64,000 nucleotides of DNA from Stropharia rugosoannulata (lineage: Eukaryota; Basidiomycota; Agaricomycetes; Agaricales; Strophariaceae). Shown here piece after piece: positions 36,401 through 49,745 of this stretch (position 1 is the first letter of the stretch; every line of letters starts with the position of its first letter). Location: positions 186,001 through 250,000 of the forward strand of contig JANCIK010000007.1 in the NCBI GenBank assembly GCA_028532985.1, given 5' to 3'. The translations under genes and the position numbers were made by a program. Under the pieces are notes generated by a model. The model made no database searches and was not told the origin of the DNA. It saw only the letters and a program-made list of their open reading frames with translations.

Positions 36401-39400
36401 GTACAGAAGTAACATTTGATTCATCAAAGTGTGGGGTGGACCTGTGCGAATGCGGGGTAAGTGCACCCGAGCTGAGTAACTGATAATCAGTTTCATTTTT
36501 AACCATCTCACCATACCTCAGAAAGGTTCCAGAGATGACAAAGACCAGCCAACACAACACAGAAAGAATAGGGGCTCAAGGCAGCGGGAGCCCGCCAGCG
36601 GCTCAGATATCAGCCTTTGTGGGGTCGCTCCAGAAAGATGAGCAGATTGAACTTTAGCTTTAGTCATGGAAGGATGAGTGAGGAAGAGGGGGTTATCGCC
36701 TCCGGAGCCAGCGGGAATTTGTCACGCTGTACATCTTGGGTTCAGCGCACAAAGCTGAATAAAATCAGCCAAAATCATGATGTAGAGGACACGCCAAGTG
36801 ATTGGGCATGACCACTTCAAGACCTCATAGACGTGCCGTTCTATGTAGCAGACGTCTAGCAACGTCAGATACACGGTGTCAAAAGCCCGGATCTGATGCA
36901 ACGGAGTAAGGAAAGCCGGAAGACTGGCGAGGACTGGCAGGATCCATGGCTCTGAGCGGTGGTTGTTCAGCAAGAGCGTAATCAGAGGGGTAATAAGTGC
37001 GTAAAGGTGTGGAGTTTGGGGAAATTCATATTACCCACCTAACACCACTTGGAAATATCCGAATTAATTGCCCCCGCAACCCCGTCTGCCCCCGCACCAA
37101 TTCCAGAGCGCGCATACCGAGCTTCGCAAGCCATCGGTTTATTTCCGAAGACGCGAGCCTAATTCATTTCGCCAGCCCGTGCGTGTGCGCGTGGAAAGGA
37201 CGCAAACGAGAAAGAAATTAGTAAACCAGCAAGAAGCCACGGCACCCATCGATGCACGCCATTGTCTCTTTGAGGAGCTGGCATCGATAACCAGTGCTTC
37301 GGAGCTGATGGAAGAACAGAGACGGGCACAAAACGCTCACGTTCATGGTTACAATCAACCTTCTAACTTCGCCTCTTCCTCAGCCAGCCAGCACCCTACA
37401 TACATCCAGCCCAGCCGATATTTTCCTGGCCCCTAGCGCAATAAGATCCGACCGGAATTGAGTGCTTCATAGGCTCCATACGCGACCGTACGATCGTTGC
37501 AAAATGAGGCGGCGGCCATAAAGACCCCAGGGACTATTCCGCAGAGTAGATGATATGCTCCGCTATATGTAGAATCAAACCAGGTCCCGCAGTGGTAGGT
37601 TTGAGCAACTGAACGTGACGTGGACAGTTCACAATTATAGTGCCCCCGGGCCGCGAAGTCGGTGTTCTATACGGCGGTGCAGCGCTGAAGCCCCGGCTGA
37701 GCGAGAACGGGAACCAGGACTTCCAGAGGCAGCGGCGGGGGGAAAGAGAAAGGGCAGGAGAAAGAGTAGAATGGGATACGGCGGTGATGAGCGTTCTTTA
37801 TAGCAAATTACCGTGCAGGTTAGTTGAGCTCCCAGCACCTGACAGTAGAATGGTCACGGTGATGGGTCACCTGGGCTCCAATCACTCACCTGCACAAGTC
37901 ATGAGCACAGTTATATGTATTAATGGGGCGCCCACTAGACCCTTAACCGCGTCCGAGCTCCGGAGATGGAGCAAAAATCATGTTGGATACGCTGGAAACA
38001 GAAAGAGAAGGTGGAGGGCATCACTTCGCAAAGACTAGAAGAAAATTGAGTCAATTACCCCGTAAATATGTTGACCTTTACGTGCTTCTTCTCTCACAGT
38101 TGTCATTGACATCCTCTTCCAAACATAGTTGATTTAGTGATAGTATATGCTTTAACGAGCACGGTTGCGCCGTTGGCGACTATTGGCACGTATCATATCA
38201 TAAGTGAATCTGCTTCACTGATAACTGAACACAAAGCAAAAAATTAAAAACATCTACAGAGAGTCTATAAAGTAGTTAAGAGCTCAGCGCTCAAGGGTAG
38301 TCTATAACCACGTTCGGGGAACCTTTGAGCACCCTGCTTACCACTTTTATTCGTGGTTGTGTTATTTTTAGCGTCTTCGCTTCAACCCGGTAAAGCTAGT
38401 ATGCCAGAGGAGGGCTCCGCCGGAGGAAGAGATGTGAGATAATATGCAAACACTAAATCTTGTGGAAAACTGTTAAACGTGGCTTGCTTTGTTCCGAGAT
38501 GCGCAAAGGACGCGCGCGGCGCCTGCCGAGCTTTCCGTTTCTCACGCCTACTCCGAAATAATAAAATGAGGTGCCTCGGGGGGACTCTCCGAATGAGAGC
38601 ATTAGCCCGAGAAATCCTGGGTAACTGAACTGGGGCGCTTCCGTGTAGCGTACTGAAATTCAAGCTGCTGGCACAAGCTCTGGAAAAACGGGTGAGTGGG
38701 TCCGAAGCAAAAGTGAGAGTACACGCCAGGCAGAGAAAACCTTTTGAGTTGAAGGAGGCGGCTAAATGGGAGATGGGGATATTAATTTATGTCATCTGGC
38801 TCCGTAGTCGATCACACTGAGATGAGAAATGTATCGCTCGTTGCTGTCCCTACGATACGTTTTATCATGTTCTTAGATATACCATTAAAGGCACATCACA
38901 GACTATTTTTACGTATCAAAAGGAATAGTTATCAGAGACGAAAGGATGGGGGCTCTGGAGACAATGTCATAGCAACCCACTGACCTCTTCCAACCACCTA
39001 GAGAATAAATACTTCAACGGCTCACTCGGTGTCGTATGTCTTGTAAATATCCGAGTGGCATTTTCCGTAGCTGCTCGCACTGGGGAATCGAGCCCTTCGG
39101 GCGCATATACAAAAAGGAAAAAAGAAAAAGGGAAGTATCCGTGTCGGTGATTCAGGAAGCGCCGGAGTATATTACACGAAGTAGGCTCGAGACCAAATTA
39201 TGGACCTAGGGAAAATCCTGTGCGAATCAGTTCAATTTCTCCGGTGGTTTAAACAGTCCGCGCACTGGTCGACTTCTCAAAGCGTCCAGCACCGGAGCAC
39301 AAGATATATCAGCCTTTATACCCTACAGTGCGAGGAGTCTATGTGCCTAGACATTCTATAATCTCTTCAATGATCACACTTGCACATTGTCCGTGCCACT

Positions 39401-40422
39401 GCGCTATCGTGCGTACTACTAGAAGGTGTCCAGATGCACTTACAAGCCAGGTACATCTGTCATGAAACAATGTCGTTCAGCATCAAAGCGTCAGTCATCA
39501 AGTTCGGATCGTTCCAGATACACACGGGTGAAATAGCCACCGCCGTTTCAGGGCTCCTGGCGCACACAGGGGCCAACAGATCGTCAGCGCGATAAAGATG
39601 ACTCGGATGTACTGGTTTTGTTCACAAATACAACAACTCACCAATTTCAATGACATTTCAAGCTTCAAGCTTCAAAATCTAACGAAAGCTATATTTCAAA
39701 GTAACACTGTCGGTAGATCTGTGGGTAGCACTAAATCTGGCGGTCATTTGTATTGCAGAAGAGAAAATATTGAAACCCACTCCTGAGATCAACGCCGGAT
39801 GGAACACGACCGTTTGAATCAATGATGCACCTCAAATGAGGTTTGTGCATCTTTGATATGCGTACACCGCATAAAACTTGAGTACAAGCCTTCAGGGGGA
39901 GTTCAAATGACAAGGCCTCAGAGAAAATGCCAATCACAATTCAACAGACAATGCGCAGGCACTCGTTATACAGTAAATCTTCCATAGACTCGGATAAGTC
40001 TCAGTTGCTACCAGAGCTGCGGTTAGATCTTGCATATAATGACTGATGGTCTTGGTCTGTTGTGCTAATTATAGACAAGTTTATTGATTACTGGCACCTT
40101 TGACAGGCGGAGAAGGTGACTTGTGGAAAGTACTCCTGGGTCATGTGCATGATAAAAATGCAAGTTTTTTTCCTTCTATCAAGAACTATAGCTGACACAG
40201 TCGATGATGTTACATAAAGACAGCCTCGTATACAATATAAAACTACAGTTGTCGGGCTAATGTTCGATATACAATTGAAGGCAGTCCGAAAAAGCGAAAG
40301 TAAGAATTTCGAAAAGGGTGGTTATCATAGCGCTACAAAATTCTCCAAGCATTCAAAACAGCCGGGAGCACAGGGGTACATATAATTGACGTCTCTTCCA
40401 TATATCTTTGTCTGTTGAACCT
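30412..40422. other. Gene-poor stretch of about 10 kb
   Basis: I find no gene model with family signatures or an intact multi-exon frame here. The first several hundred bases are the bHLH promoter. Open frames up to about 220 codons around 35286-35937 overlap on both strands in a GC-rich patch and show no domain. A 122-codon frame at 37068-37436 (containing ARHCLFEELASITSASELM) could be a real small gene but has no support. Short simple repeats occur, such as ACGC units near 33718-33735. No reverse transcriptase, integrase or transposase motif was seen. Confidence 0.5.
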
Positions 40423-41373
40423 TTAATTTATAAACTTGGGCATGGAATTGAAGGCAGTAGGACTCTCTGCGAATTTTTCGATTGTTTTGATTCTTGCTTC
40501 CAATTTGGCTAATTCTTGATGAATTGTCCGGCTCCTTCGATCCGGTTGAGCGTCACTCTGCTCAATAAAGTGTGGGTTAAATAAATATGTCGCTGAATTG
40601 CTCTTTCGAAACGAATACGAATGTTTGATAGAAATCTTGGACGATGCAATGTTGGTTCTGCTACCGACTTCCGTCCAGTGTGTGTCAGGTATCTTCCGCA
40701 GCTCAGGTTTGGACGGCTGTCGTTGGTGCACTGAAGTGGCTGGTGGAGCAGATGGAGGTAAAGAATATAGTACCCGTGCCGGCACTGGATATCGCGTGGG
40801 TAATGAAGGTATTGTGGGTGATTGGATTGTCGAATGCTTTTCTAAATCCGTGGATGAATTGTAGCTCACCTCCCGAGGCTTCAACGAGGCTCCTGTCGCT
40901 GGTAAGACAATATATGGATCCGGTTTGGTGTTTTGAGATCCATGTTTCCATGGCCTGCGCAACAAATACAAGATCGTGCACAGAACAACCAAGGTGATGC
41001 CAACAAGTGCAACAATACTGAGTGCACTGATCGCAACGTTACTCGCACGATTTTCTGAGGTGCTTGTATTCGGTGATGCGCTGGGACTAGTGGGTGATGG
41101 GATAGAAGGTTCAGTAGTTGATGGCCCGGGAGGTGTTTCCACGATTCCGGGAAACAAAATAATGGCTGGGGTATCTGTCCCAGATGTCCCCGTAGCCGAT
41201 GGGACTGGTATCGCTGAGCTTGACGGACAAAACGTGACGCCATTGCAGAGACTGTCGATAGGCGATGAATTTGGCAAGGGTGGGGTGCAAGGCGAAGATT
41301 CTGTATAATAAATTTTCCCTTCTTCGACGCCTACTGAGTAAGTTCGGATAGTAAAAATTCTTGTGGGCGCCAT
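40423..41373 (-). CDS. Single-pass membrane protein, Ser/Thr/Pro-rich, function unknown
   Basis: Intronless frame of 316 residues. Residues about 30-110 are rich in Ser, Thr and Pro (PSPTSPSASPNTSTSENR) and likely O-glycosylated if outside the cell. One clear membrane helix lies at about 112-138 (VAISALSIVALVGITLVV...), stopped by RRPWK, so the C-terminal 180 residues would be cytosolic. A heptad-like segment, LAKLEARIKTIEKFAE, sits near the C-terminus. There is no cleavable signal peptide at the N-terminus, though Cys29, Cys43 and Cys49 could form a small extracellular domain. Layout is like the many fungal Mid2-like or Wsc-like membrane proteins, but no specific domain was recognised. A TATA box about 75 bp upstream supports the start. 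Confidence 0.7.
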   Translation of the reverse strand: MAPTRIFTIRTYSVGVEEGKIYYTESSPCTPPLPNSSPIDSLCNGVTFCPSSSAIPVPSATGTSGTDTPAIILFPGIVETPPGPSTTEPSIPSPTSPSASPNTSTSENRASNVAISALSIVALVGITLVVLCTILYLLRRPWKHGSQNTKPDPYIVLPATGASLKPREVSYNSSTDLEKHSTIQSPTIPSLPTRYPVPARVLYSLPPSAPPATSVHQRQPSKPELRKIPDTHWTEVGSRTNIASSKISIKHSYSFRKSNSATYLFNPHFIEQSDAQPDRRSRTIHQELAKLEARIKTIEKFAESPTAFNSMPKFIN

Positions 41374-44300
41374 TTTGCCGCAAAGAAGTTGGCCACAAAC
41401 ATGGGGAAGGTTGGTCGCTGACGAACTGTCCTAGACAGAACGACGGGTTTATAAGGCCCTATCCAGCAATTTACTTTCTCCAAACTAAGGTAAGCTGTGA
41501 TGTACAGCAGTTGAGTGCGCAGGCTGGACTCTTCAAGTACTAGAAACTGCTTGATGTGATTAGCGGCTACGAGTAGATGCAACGTTGTAGAAAATTTCTA
41601 AAGATATCCTTAGGTTGTACTAGCCTTGTAATAGAAACGACCAAGTAGAACAAAAGCGCGGATGCGCATTAGGCGTAGACGGTTCAGATGCTTTGGGCGC
41701 CTACTGGTACTGTAAAAGCCTAATTTATATAAGGCTGGGCGTTACCACATTGACTTTCATCAATGATGACACTGCAGTAACATCTTGCGCCTTGTCAATG
41801 CTCATCACACCATTGTTATGGCCGAAAACTAGTTCTGTAATACTTTTTGGACAGTCCATAATAATGTAAAGGGTCAATTTCCGCATTTGTTACCTGTTCA
41901 TTTTAAATCAAGAGACCCGACTCTTGCAACTGAGATTTTGATTCTATTGTAGTACACTAAGTTCATTGCATGTTTTTATCATAAAACAAACCTCCGTGAA
42001 AGGAACAAGCCTGCAGTAAGCAAAGTTCTTGCTCATTTGATTACCCGAGATATGAATTTATTTTTCTTTCAGACTAGTCAGCTCATTTGTCCTCCGGGGA
42101 ATGACCAATGTAGAAATGCCATGATTGCTTGCTCACAAGACCCGGAAGCGGAAAGTGCCTCGATTGCCATAATGAAACCACTTTGACTATGTAAGTCTCA
42201 AAGATGCTCAATATGTTGTTTTAACCATCGATAACATATGTTTTAAAGGTATACATAATACGTTATTTTACCTCGACAATTTTCAGTACATAATATATTC
42301 TCACTTCCCCTTTTGGGTAAGGAAAGTTTCATAGTACCCGGCTCCGATCGCTAACTTGTCATCAATATTTTAGGTAACACTGTGTGTCCACTGTCCGTAT
42401 GTCCGTATTTCTGGTTGTAAAGTGCTTCATACCCTGAATTGTGAGTGCAAAGATCATGTGTCTTCTATTTTAATCAGATCACTGCCTCCATCGCTCGTTG
42501 AAAACTTCCGTTCGGAATGTAAATCCCGGACTATCAATCAACCAGGATGCAATCAGCTACTACAAGAAGCACCAAAAGACAAGTATGCTGTGCCACTATA
42601 CTACTCAAGCTGAAGAGAATATTTGTAGGTTACGTTGACCTTTCTCAACTAAAGGACTTGCACCGCACGTCCGATGACTTGCGGTGTTAACAGGAACCTA
42701 GCCCAAAACATCGTGTATTATGGCGTATAAGCGACTACCACAAAATCCACGAGATAGCATTGGATACCATGACACATAAGAGGTAAGCCAATCCGACCAT
42801 CAGAGATCCATGCTCGGCGCTGGTCAATTCTTTAGTAGCCACAAGAAGCAGGTGACACTGCCTGTAGAGACTTCGGCAACTAACACCATCCTCTGATAGA
42901 CCGTATGAATTGCTCATACGGTCAATAAGGCAGTACTTAGCAGGACTGTAAACTCTTTTACACAGTAATCGACGACGGAGTCGGAGTCGATTAACAACAG
43001 AATGCTTTCACGTGAATACCGTCTATACATAGCCCGGGGAAAGTGTATTCGCTGGGAATTCATTCAAATATTATTCGGTGATAACGACGGACCAATTATT
43101 TCGATCGTATATATGTATTTAACTTGTCTTTGTTTTATCAGGACACTTCCTTCTCTTCGACTCCACCGTGTTCATTGTCGGACCTGGCCGAACCTCTAGT
43201 GGAGGCCAACCAAGCAAACATCGACATATCAGGACCATACCAAAGTATTTAAAGATAGCAACATATCCATTCTGCTGCCCTACCGCGTGCTAGTTAACCT
43301 TATTGAAAGCTTCTTTTAACCTTTAGTAGCGTTGGGCAACTGGTCCGGGCCGACCTGATCCCAGAAGTGGGATATCAGTGGCACCGCAGTCAAATCACAG
43401 CGCTTGATCTACACAGTCGGGAGAACAGCCCAATATCCGACGTGGTTTATCCGAAATGGCTAATGCAGCACAGGAGAAACCTCGCAAGGACTGGTGCTAC
43501 GAACTTCTCTTGGTTTTGATTGATTGATCAGTGACTGTCATAATTTTACCTGTAAGAAATTTGAGTACCGAATCTAGGAGTCTATAGTCCCCCACAAAGA
43601 CTCGGCCGCAAATCGCTTTTTGGAGGGACGTCCGGCTAAGACTCATCAAGGCAGTTGGTAATAAATTGAAGTCCAACATTTTGTTCAGCGCTCAGCGCTC
43701 ACTGCTCATGGACCACTCAACTGTACCACTTCAATTTAAATTGACCGTACGACTTCGAGCCAGCCATGTCGAGCACTTATATTTGCCGCCAATGGTGTAA
43801 CGACGTGCACCCCAAAAAATCTCAAAACTATTCAATCAATGAGCATTTATCAACATCCATTTCAACGGTGTCAATCTCCTTACTTGCGTACCTAGACTTG
43901 TACTGCAAGTCAATAGCAATGATGAAACCGTCCATTACGTCCGTCCCCTTTTTTAGAGGTGCCGGTGGATATATCCGTCGACCTCTCTAGCGCGTGCTTT
44001 TTCTGTGACTCTGCAAACGGCAATTCCGACTCGCAAGGCGGTCGACTGCAGTTGACTTGGATGGGGACCCAGGACACCTCGTCAGCTCACCCGGCTCGCA
44101 CAGGCGCTCATAATAAACTACCATGTCTGTTGCCAAATGCGCATAGAGGCTTCGATGCGGGGATGAACTTTTCGACCATAAATATCATGCTGAAGGAGTT
44201 GCTGTCCGGCTCACCGGATTTGAGACTGACTGCAATTTTGGTGCTGCAAGTTATATTTAATCTTGTATGTAGCTTTTATGCAAGGTGTATACTAGTCTTG

Positions 44301-46195
44301 CGCAATTCGATCAGTCGAACTGGATGCCATATTAAAATGATGTTTTCATGTTCAATATCCACCGACTCATAATACCGGATACCCGCCTACACGCAGCGCG
44401 AAGTCATTCCGTTATTCCCCAGGCAAAGGAGAATCTGTCCAAAGAATGCTCAGAAGCGCGAAACGCGCACGCACCCCGCATTCAAGGTCCGGGACAAAAG
44501 AAGATAGTCATCGAACATGGTCCGCTAAACGCTGCCTTCTTTCCCCACATCGCATGTGCAAATTTAATCAGATGGCCTCACGAGTGGTACTACTAGGTTT
44601 ATGAAGGTTCTCGACACAGGGGCGTGTCAATGGGCATGGATGATGTTTTCCCAGTTCGACAGCCCCAGTCTGACTGCAAGTTAGCGTCGGCGTAGCGATA
44701 AGACTTCATATCAGTTCTCTATCGGACGTCACTGAACTATTCAATACTGCAGTGGCATCGTCCATACCACTGCAGCCTCACGTTCTTAATTCAACATCGG
44801 CTCAAGTAAGTCACCGGTGGCAGAGGTGACCAAGAGGATATAGGCCTATACCCGCACTGCACGGTATGCAGAACTAAAGCAGTAAAATGCATCCTAATTC
44901 GGATCCTACGTACGAGGCTGTTTATGTGCGGTCACTACTTATGAAAGTGCAGGAGTACGACTCCACCCCCACATGTACTTTTCCCCACCCCTATGAATAT
45001 AATCCATTATAAACGGCGAGACGGAGGAAAGGCGTTATCACCGAGACTTTTAGCATTCAATATCCTCGCGATCGAGAGGTGGCACTACAATGACACAATA
45101 TATATCTAATTGCTGGCGACCTTCCTGCCCCGCATTGTTTAATTAGCTTACAATAAACAGAATTAGAGCAGTAGCTTGGCCGGAGCCGTACCGATTTGTA
45201 TGCGGAATCACAAAGGGGAGCAGTAGGTAATGGGAAATGTGGCACCCAACCATTCGTTGCTAATATCATCGACGGATACGGCCGCTTGTACCGTCATGAT
45301 ATCAATCCGTTATGTAAATTTTAAACCGACGTGTGCCGATGAAGTGCTGATTTGTCGCGGTTATCTTGGGAATATCACACGCTTTCGTATTGATTTCAAC
45401 GCACCTTGGCTAAAGAGACAGAGCACCTAGGACTCCGTGGAGATGACAACATTGACAGAAGACGGTGGTTAATCGGAAATTGCATTGCATTTATCTACTT
45501 TCCTAACACATAAAGTCAGTAAATATTTCTCACCATGCGAGGTATAATATTATGAAGAAATCAAAGGCATCGCCTTGCCTTCGAAGAGACAGCCGGAGTT
45601 CCCCAGCCGTGATTTCGGCATCGGCAAAATATCCTTCCGGCTTCGGTAACCTGAACACCTTGAAGAAGAAGGGAAAAAGAACGTAAGAAAGGTAGTAGCC
45701 TGCTATGTACAGAAAAATTTCGAGAGGTATACACATAATTACCAACATAAACTGTATCCTGAGGACATACAAGTAGATTGTGGTCGTTCAACCTTTGACA
45801 CAGGTATGCCGCTTCTCTTATAAGCTAAAAATGTGTGCCCGGGGCGCTCAGCTTGCTCCCAACTGCATTTCAATCTACTATTCGACAAACACACATTTAT
45901 CCATGCCACACTTCATGCTTAATAATGGCGTAGAAGCGTGTGGCCATCCGCGTTTAGGCAGTGCAATGGAAAAGTAAATCTGCACTTTGAGAGAGCGCCC
46001 GAGCAGGAGGCTGCGTAGGACTGTGTGACTTCTACAGATCCCGGACATGTCCTTGTTCACAGCACCTTATACTATAAAAACAGCCTTATGAAACAGCCCC
46101 AGAGACTCTACAATGCGAAAGCCATTGTACCACTTATTGGCGGGTTAGCAAGCGTACTAGTGTTACGTGTGTTGGCTGTACAAAGCGGCTGATAT
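41374..46195. other. Gene-poor stretch of about 4.8 kb
   Basis: No supported gene. An 80-codon minus-strand frame at 45530-45772 has a hydrophobic N-terminal half (MLVIMCIPLEIFLYIAGYYL) and a charged second half. It could be an exon of an unknown membrane protein, but no partner exon or start context was found. A perfect 9-bp inverted repeat (CTGCAGTGG/CCACTGCAG) sits at 44747-44775. No transposon proteins. Confidence 0.45.
41448..41453 (-). promoter_or_regulatory. TATA box of the membrane protein gene
   Basis: CTTATAAA on the minus strand, about 75 bp before the ATG at 41373, is well placed for a TATA element. Confidence 0.5.
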
Positions 46196-49100
46196 GATTG
46201 GGATCGACACAAAAATATAACAAAACTCATTCCGTACCTATACCACAACCATCTATCAGAAGACAGCCTGAAGTGGCCTCTAGACCACAGCTTCGATCAC
46301 GGCATCAGCCTGATGTAGATGCTTATCAGTCGGCTGCAAGCTGGCTGGTATGTTATCTGGCGTGTTTTGATGATCGCGCCCACAAAGCCCAATCTTCCCG
46401 CGTATAAGCATGCGACTTGTACGAGGCGGCGAAGTAAAAATCTCTCACATTAAGTCTGACCGAGTCATAAAGCACCATGTACCACCATATTTATTTTTGA
46501 GCCGTGTGTGTGGCGTGTGGCAGGAGGTTGTTCTCCGTTTTGTTGTTTACAGACGCTCTTTCCCAACTCTTCCCGTGAAATAGTGTCTGAATACAAAAGA
46601 TGATAAGGATGCCCGGTTTCAATTGCAAAGATAAGGGTGTATTTTGAAAACTATTAAGTGTTAGATCAGATATAATTAAAACCATTCCAGTGTAGGTCTC
46701 TCCCCCCTTGAAGCAAGGAATGACTCACTGTTACACGGCGGCAAAGCGAGAATTTCTATAGATACACACGCATTAATATCTAGCTACCATGTTTTAGATT
46801 CGGAATGAAAATGCATAGATTTATGTGAGAGGCTGTGGCCATAATTTATCCGATTGGGGGGCACAGCGTGGATTCAGTTGAGTGAGGGGGAGGGTAGACG
46901 CAGATTACAACTCTGCGTTTGTGAGCTGATCGCAGCACGGAATTTCGAGGCAGTTCCGCGCACTACATCCAGACGTCTGGGAGTTTGCAACTATTAGGTG
47001 AGTAGGAGAGCACCGAAAGACAGGTATTACCACGCTCATATGCACTAAAGCTTGAAGAATATCATCATGAACAATGGCGAAATGGATAGCCGCTGCCGCC
47101 CATCTGATTGTCCAACGTATCTGAGTGCATATATTCACTCGGCCTTCCCCTTGTTTTGGTACATTAGCCTTTCCCTCTATATCACTGCACACCATCGACA
47201 GGTACGCTCTGCCGAGTCTAGCCGCTAGAAACAGGACGTATAACATGCTGCAGTGGCAAGGCAGCGGTCACACTGGCATCGTGGCGTGGCTACCGACGCC
47301 GTAGTCGAACGCTCGATATAGCACAGCATTACTCGCGGACAATCAGGTACAAGTAAAAGGGACGCTGAAGCAGATAAAAAGCCCCAGAGTGTTACGACCT
47401 AGGACTCCATACTAAACTTCAAACCCCACCTCACTGATACACTATTAGCCAACGTGATCATGTCGACATACCCTCAACCCCAGTTTGTGGCTGGATCCTC
47501 TAGTACCTCTGTCACGTACCAGAGGTCCCGGTCATTGCACCATCAGTCGCCTGTCTCCCAACCAGCCTTCGGGCAACAGACGGAAACTTACGCTTACAAT
47601 GACTCTGAACATTATGCTTGTACGTAAATTGAAACATTCACCAAATGTTGTACTTACTGATGGCCGCTTTGGCATAGACTTACGGAGTCAATACCTCGAA
47701 CTGGAGAGATGGGATGCATTCATAAATAATGGTGCATATCTGACTCCCACCAGATATTCAACGCACTGTGAGGCGGAAGCTTTGGGTAAGTACATTAAAT
47801 TCTTAAACCGTTCAGTGTTATTTACAGCCTTCACAGCTTTGGCGTTGGATCGTCTTCGTATAGCAGACGACATATGTAAGCGCTTATACCATACAACATT
47901 ACCATATGTTAATAGTCTTGTTTTGTTGTAGATGCCGCCTACAACGCCACTGGCTCCAGTACGGGGTATCCAACACATCTTCCGCAGACGCGGGTTTACA
48001 GTGTCGACGGTTAGTACTGCTTCTCATAATATCATTCAACAATAAATAATTTGTGTCCGAAGATTTTTCCTCGTCCCCTAGTAAGCGGACTAGTGTCACA
48101 TTTTACACTTACTGAAGCGAGGCGGAACAGTGAGGCAAACAAATGGCAGTTCCTTCTTGCAAGAGGGAACTGCAACCATAAATAATTCATCGGACCTACG
48201 AACTGGGTCCAATGCAGGAAGCTCCAGCTCAAAAGCTGTCGAGCATGAAGCCCAACAACTTCATGTAAGTCCAAGGTATGTTATGGAACAGCCCCTTCAC
48301 GCCATGGACACTGATGTTTGTTGCATTATTAGCCTCCCCGCCCTGACGGTGTCAACAGGACGGGGAAAGAAAGGCAAGGCACAGAAGTCGACAAAGGCGG
48401 CGCCGGTGCGCAAGACAAGTACGTCCTCGATTTTTTTCATCTTTTTTTAAGAAATTGATCCATATTCCAGAGAAAGGCAAACGCGTCGCCGATGACGTCC
48501 TGCCGATGCCCGATGGGTGGGACACCGCGCTCCCGGACTGGATCCTGCCGGCAAGCAGCGTCAGCCAGGAAAGAAGTGCAATGCTGCACAGATACTGGTA
48601 CGTACGATTATTCGATAAATCAATAAGCGATCTGATATAGCAACTTGTCCAGCAATCACACCCCGTCCAATGAGATTGTGCAGCTGTATCAGCAGGAAGA
48701 TGAAGACGAAGACGAAGACGTACCAGAGAGCCAATACAGGCCGACGCTGAGATATGCTCCGTACGGAGCATCTCAAAAGCCTACAGTACCCAAACCAGGC
48801 AAAGGTCAGGCGTCTCGTTGGAAGGCGCTGCGCCAGAGCGCACGGGGTACGGCTTACTCAAATATGCTGCTTTCTTCCCTGCTCTGACCATCGCCGGATC
48901 GCTTTCGACAGAGGATTGTCGTCCAAAAGTGATAGCATGGAGTCTGGATGGATGCGAAGTCGAAAGTAAGTCCATCGATATCGTGACGATAGAAAAATAG
49001 TAATCGCGGATCGTGTACATCTCGTGTTTAGATCGTGACTACTAGTGATCCGGCCGGCATCTCGGCTCCCGGCGTCCTCCGGGTATTCTTTCCATCGTCA

Positions 49101-49745
49101 CCCTTTGCCACCACTTCGCCAGGTTCTGGAGTACCAAGTTTTATATATGTACTATTCTCATATGTGCACTACAATTTCTAGATATTAATACTATGTACAT
49201 CATTTCGCAGTTTTTATTAAATGTCTTCTGGGCTTTTTACCATTAGATGGAAGTGGAATCCTTGCGTAGCAGGCGGACCATTAAGATACATTGATGCAAT
49301 GTCTTTGTATCCCAGCTTTTTGTAAAACTCGACCTACAGGAACGAGTGAATCAATTTAAACCGGGTAAAAAACAAAATACGGGGCCGTACATTGCGATCA
49401 GAGTCGGTTTCAAGTATTGTCTTGACACTTGCGGCCTTTGCCTTTGATGTGTTCGATATTTAGATAGTAGTCGGAGCTCTGAATAAAGGACGAGGTTCTC
49501 ATACCTGCTCTTCCCCGACCCTCATAAGGAGCTTGCCTACACCCCGACCTTGATAGGCGGGGTGTACACCTAGCGAGTATAAAGAGTAGTTGTTGATCTT
49601 GACTTTCTCGCCCGGATAAGTAGCGATGTTGTCGTCAGAGAGCTGGGCTAATGCGGGCCCAAACTTGATATACGGCGGGTAAGCAGCATCCTCATTGGAG
49701 ATTTACAACTGTCATATTTACAGTGGTGATCCACCATTCGTACAG
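46196..49745 (+). repeat. Left arm of a large inverted segmental duplication
   Basis: About 3.55 kb is homologous, in reverse orientation, to 59345-63033. Shared landmarks are the non-coding outer part (46196-47459 against 61786-63033), the unknown gene (47460-48998 against its paralogue) and the 3' half of a GNAT gene. Identity varies: moderate outside, practically complete over about 48561-49020, moderate again in the GNAT part. Confidence 0.9.
47460..48887 (+). CDS. Unrecognised protein, left-arm paralogue
   Basis: I do not recognise this family. Exons 47460-47619, 47678-47785, 47828-47875 and 47932-48009 are in phase (MSTYPQPQFVAG, then YLELERWDAFI, then TALALDRLRI). A small exon near 48060 follows, then one from about 48129 (RQTNGSSFLQEGTATIN...KAVEHEAQQL), one with LPALTVSTGRGKKGKAQK, one with DGWDTALPDWILPASSVS, and a last one with NEIVQLYQQEDEDEDEDV. 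If the last exon runs on, the stop is at 48887. If a weak intron is used after GKPGKGK-like sequence, the protein ends about 110 bp later (VIAWSLDGCEV...). Basic and acidic tracts suggest a nuclear protein, but this is only an inference. A paralogue with the same exon order lies at 60253-61785. Confidence 0.55.
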
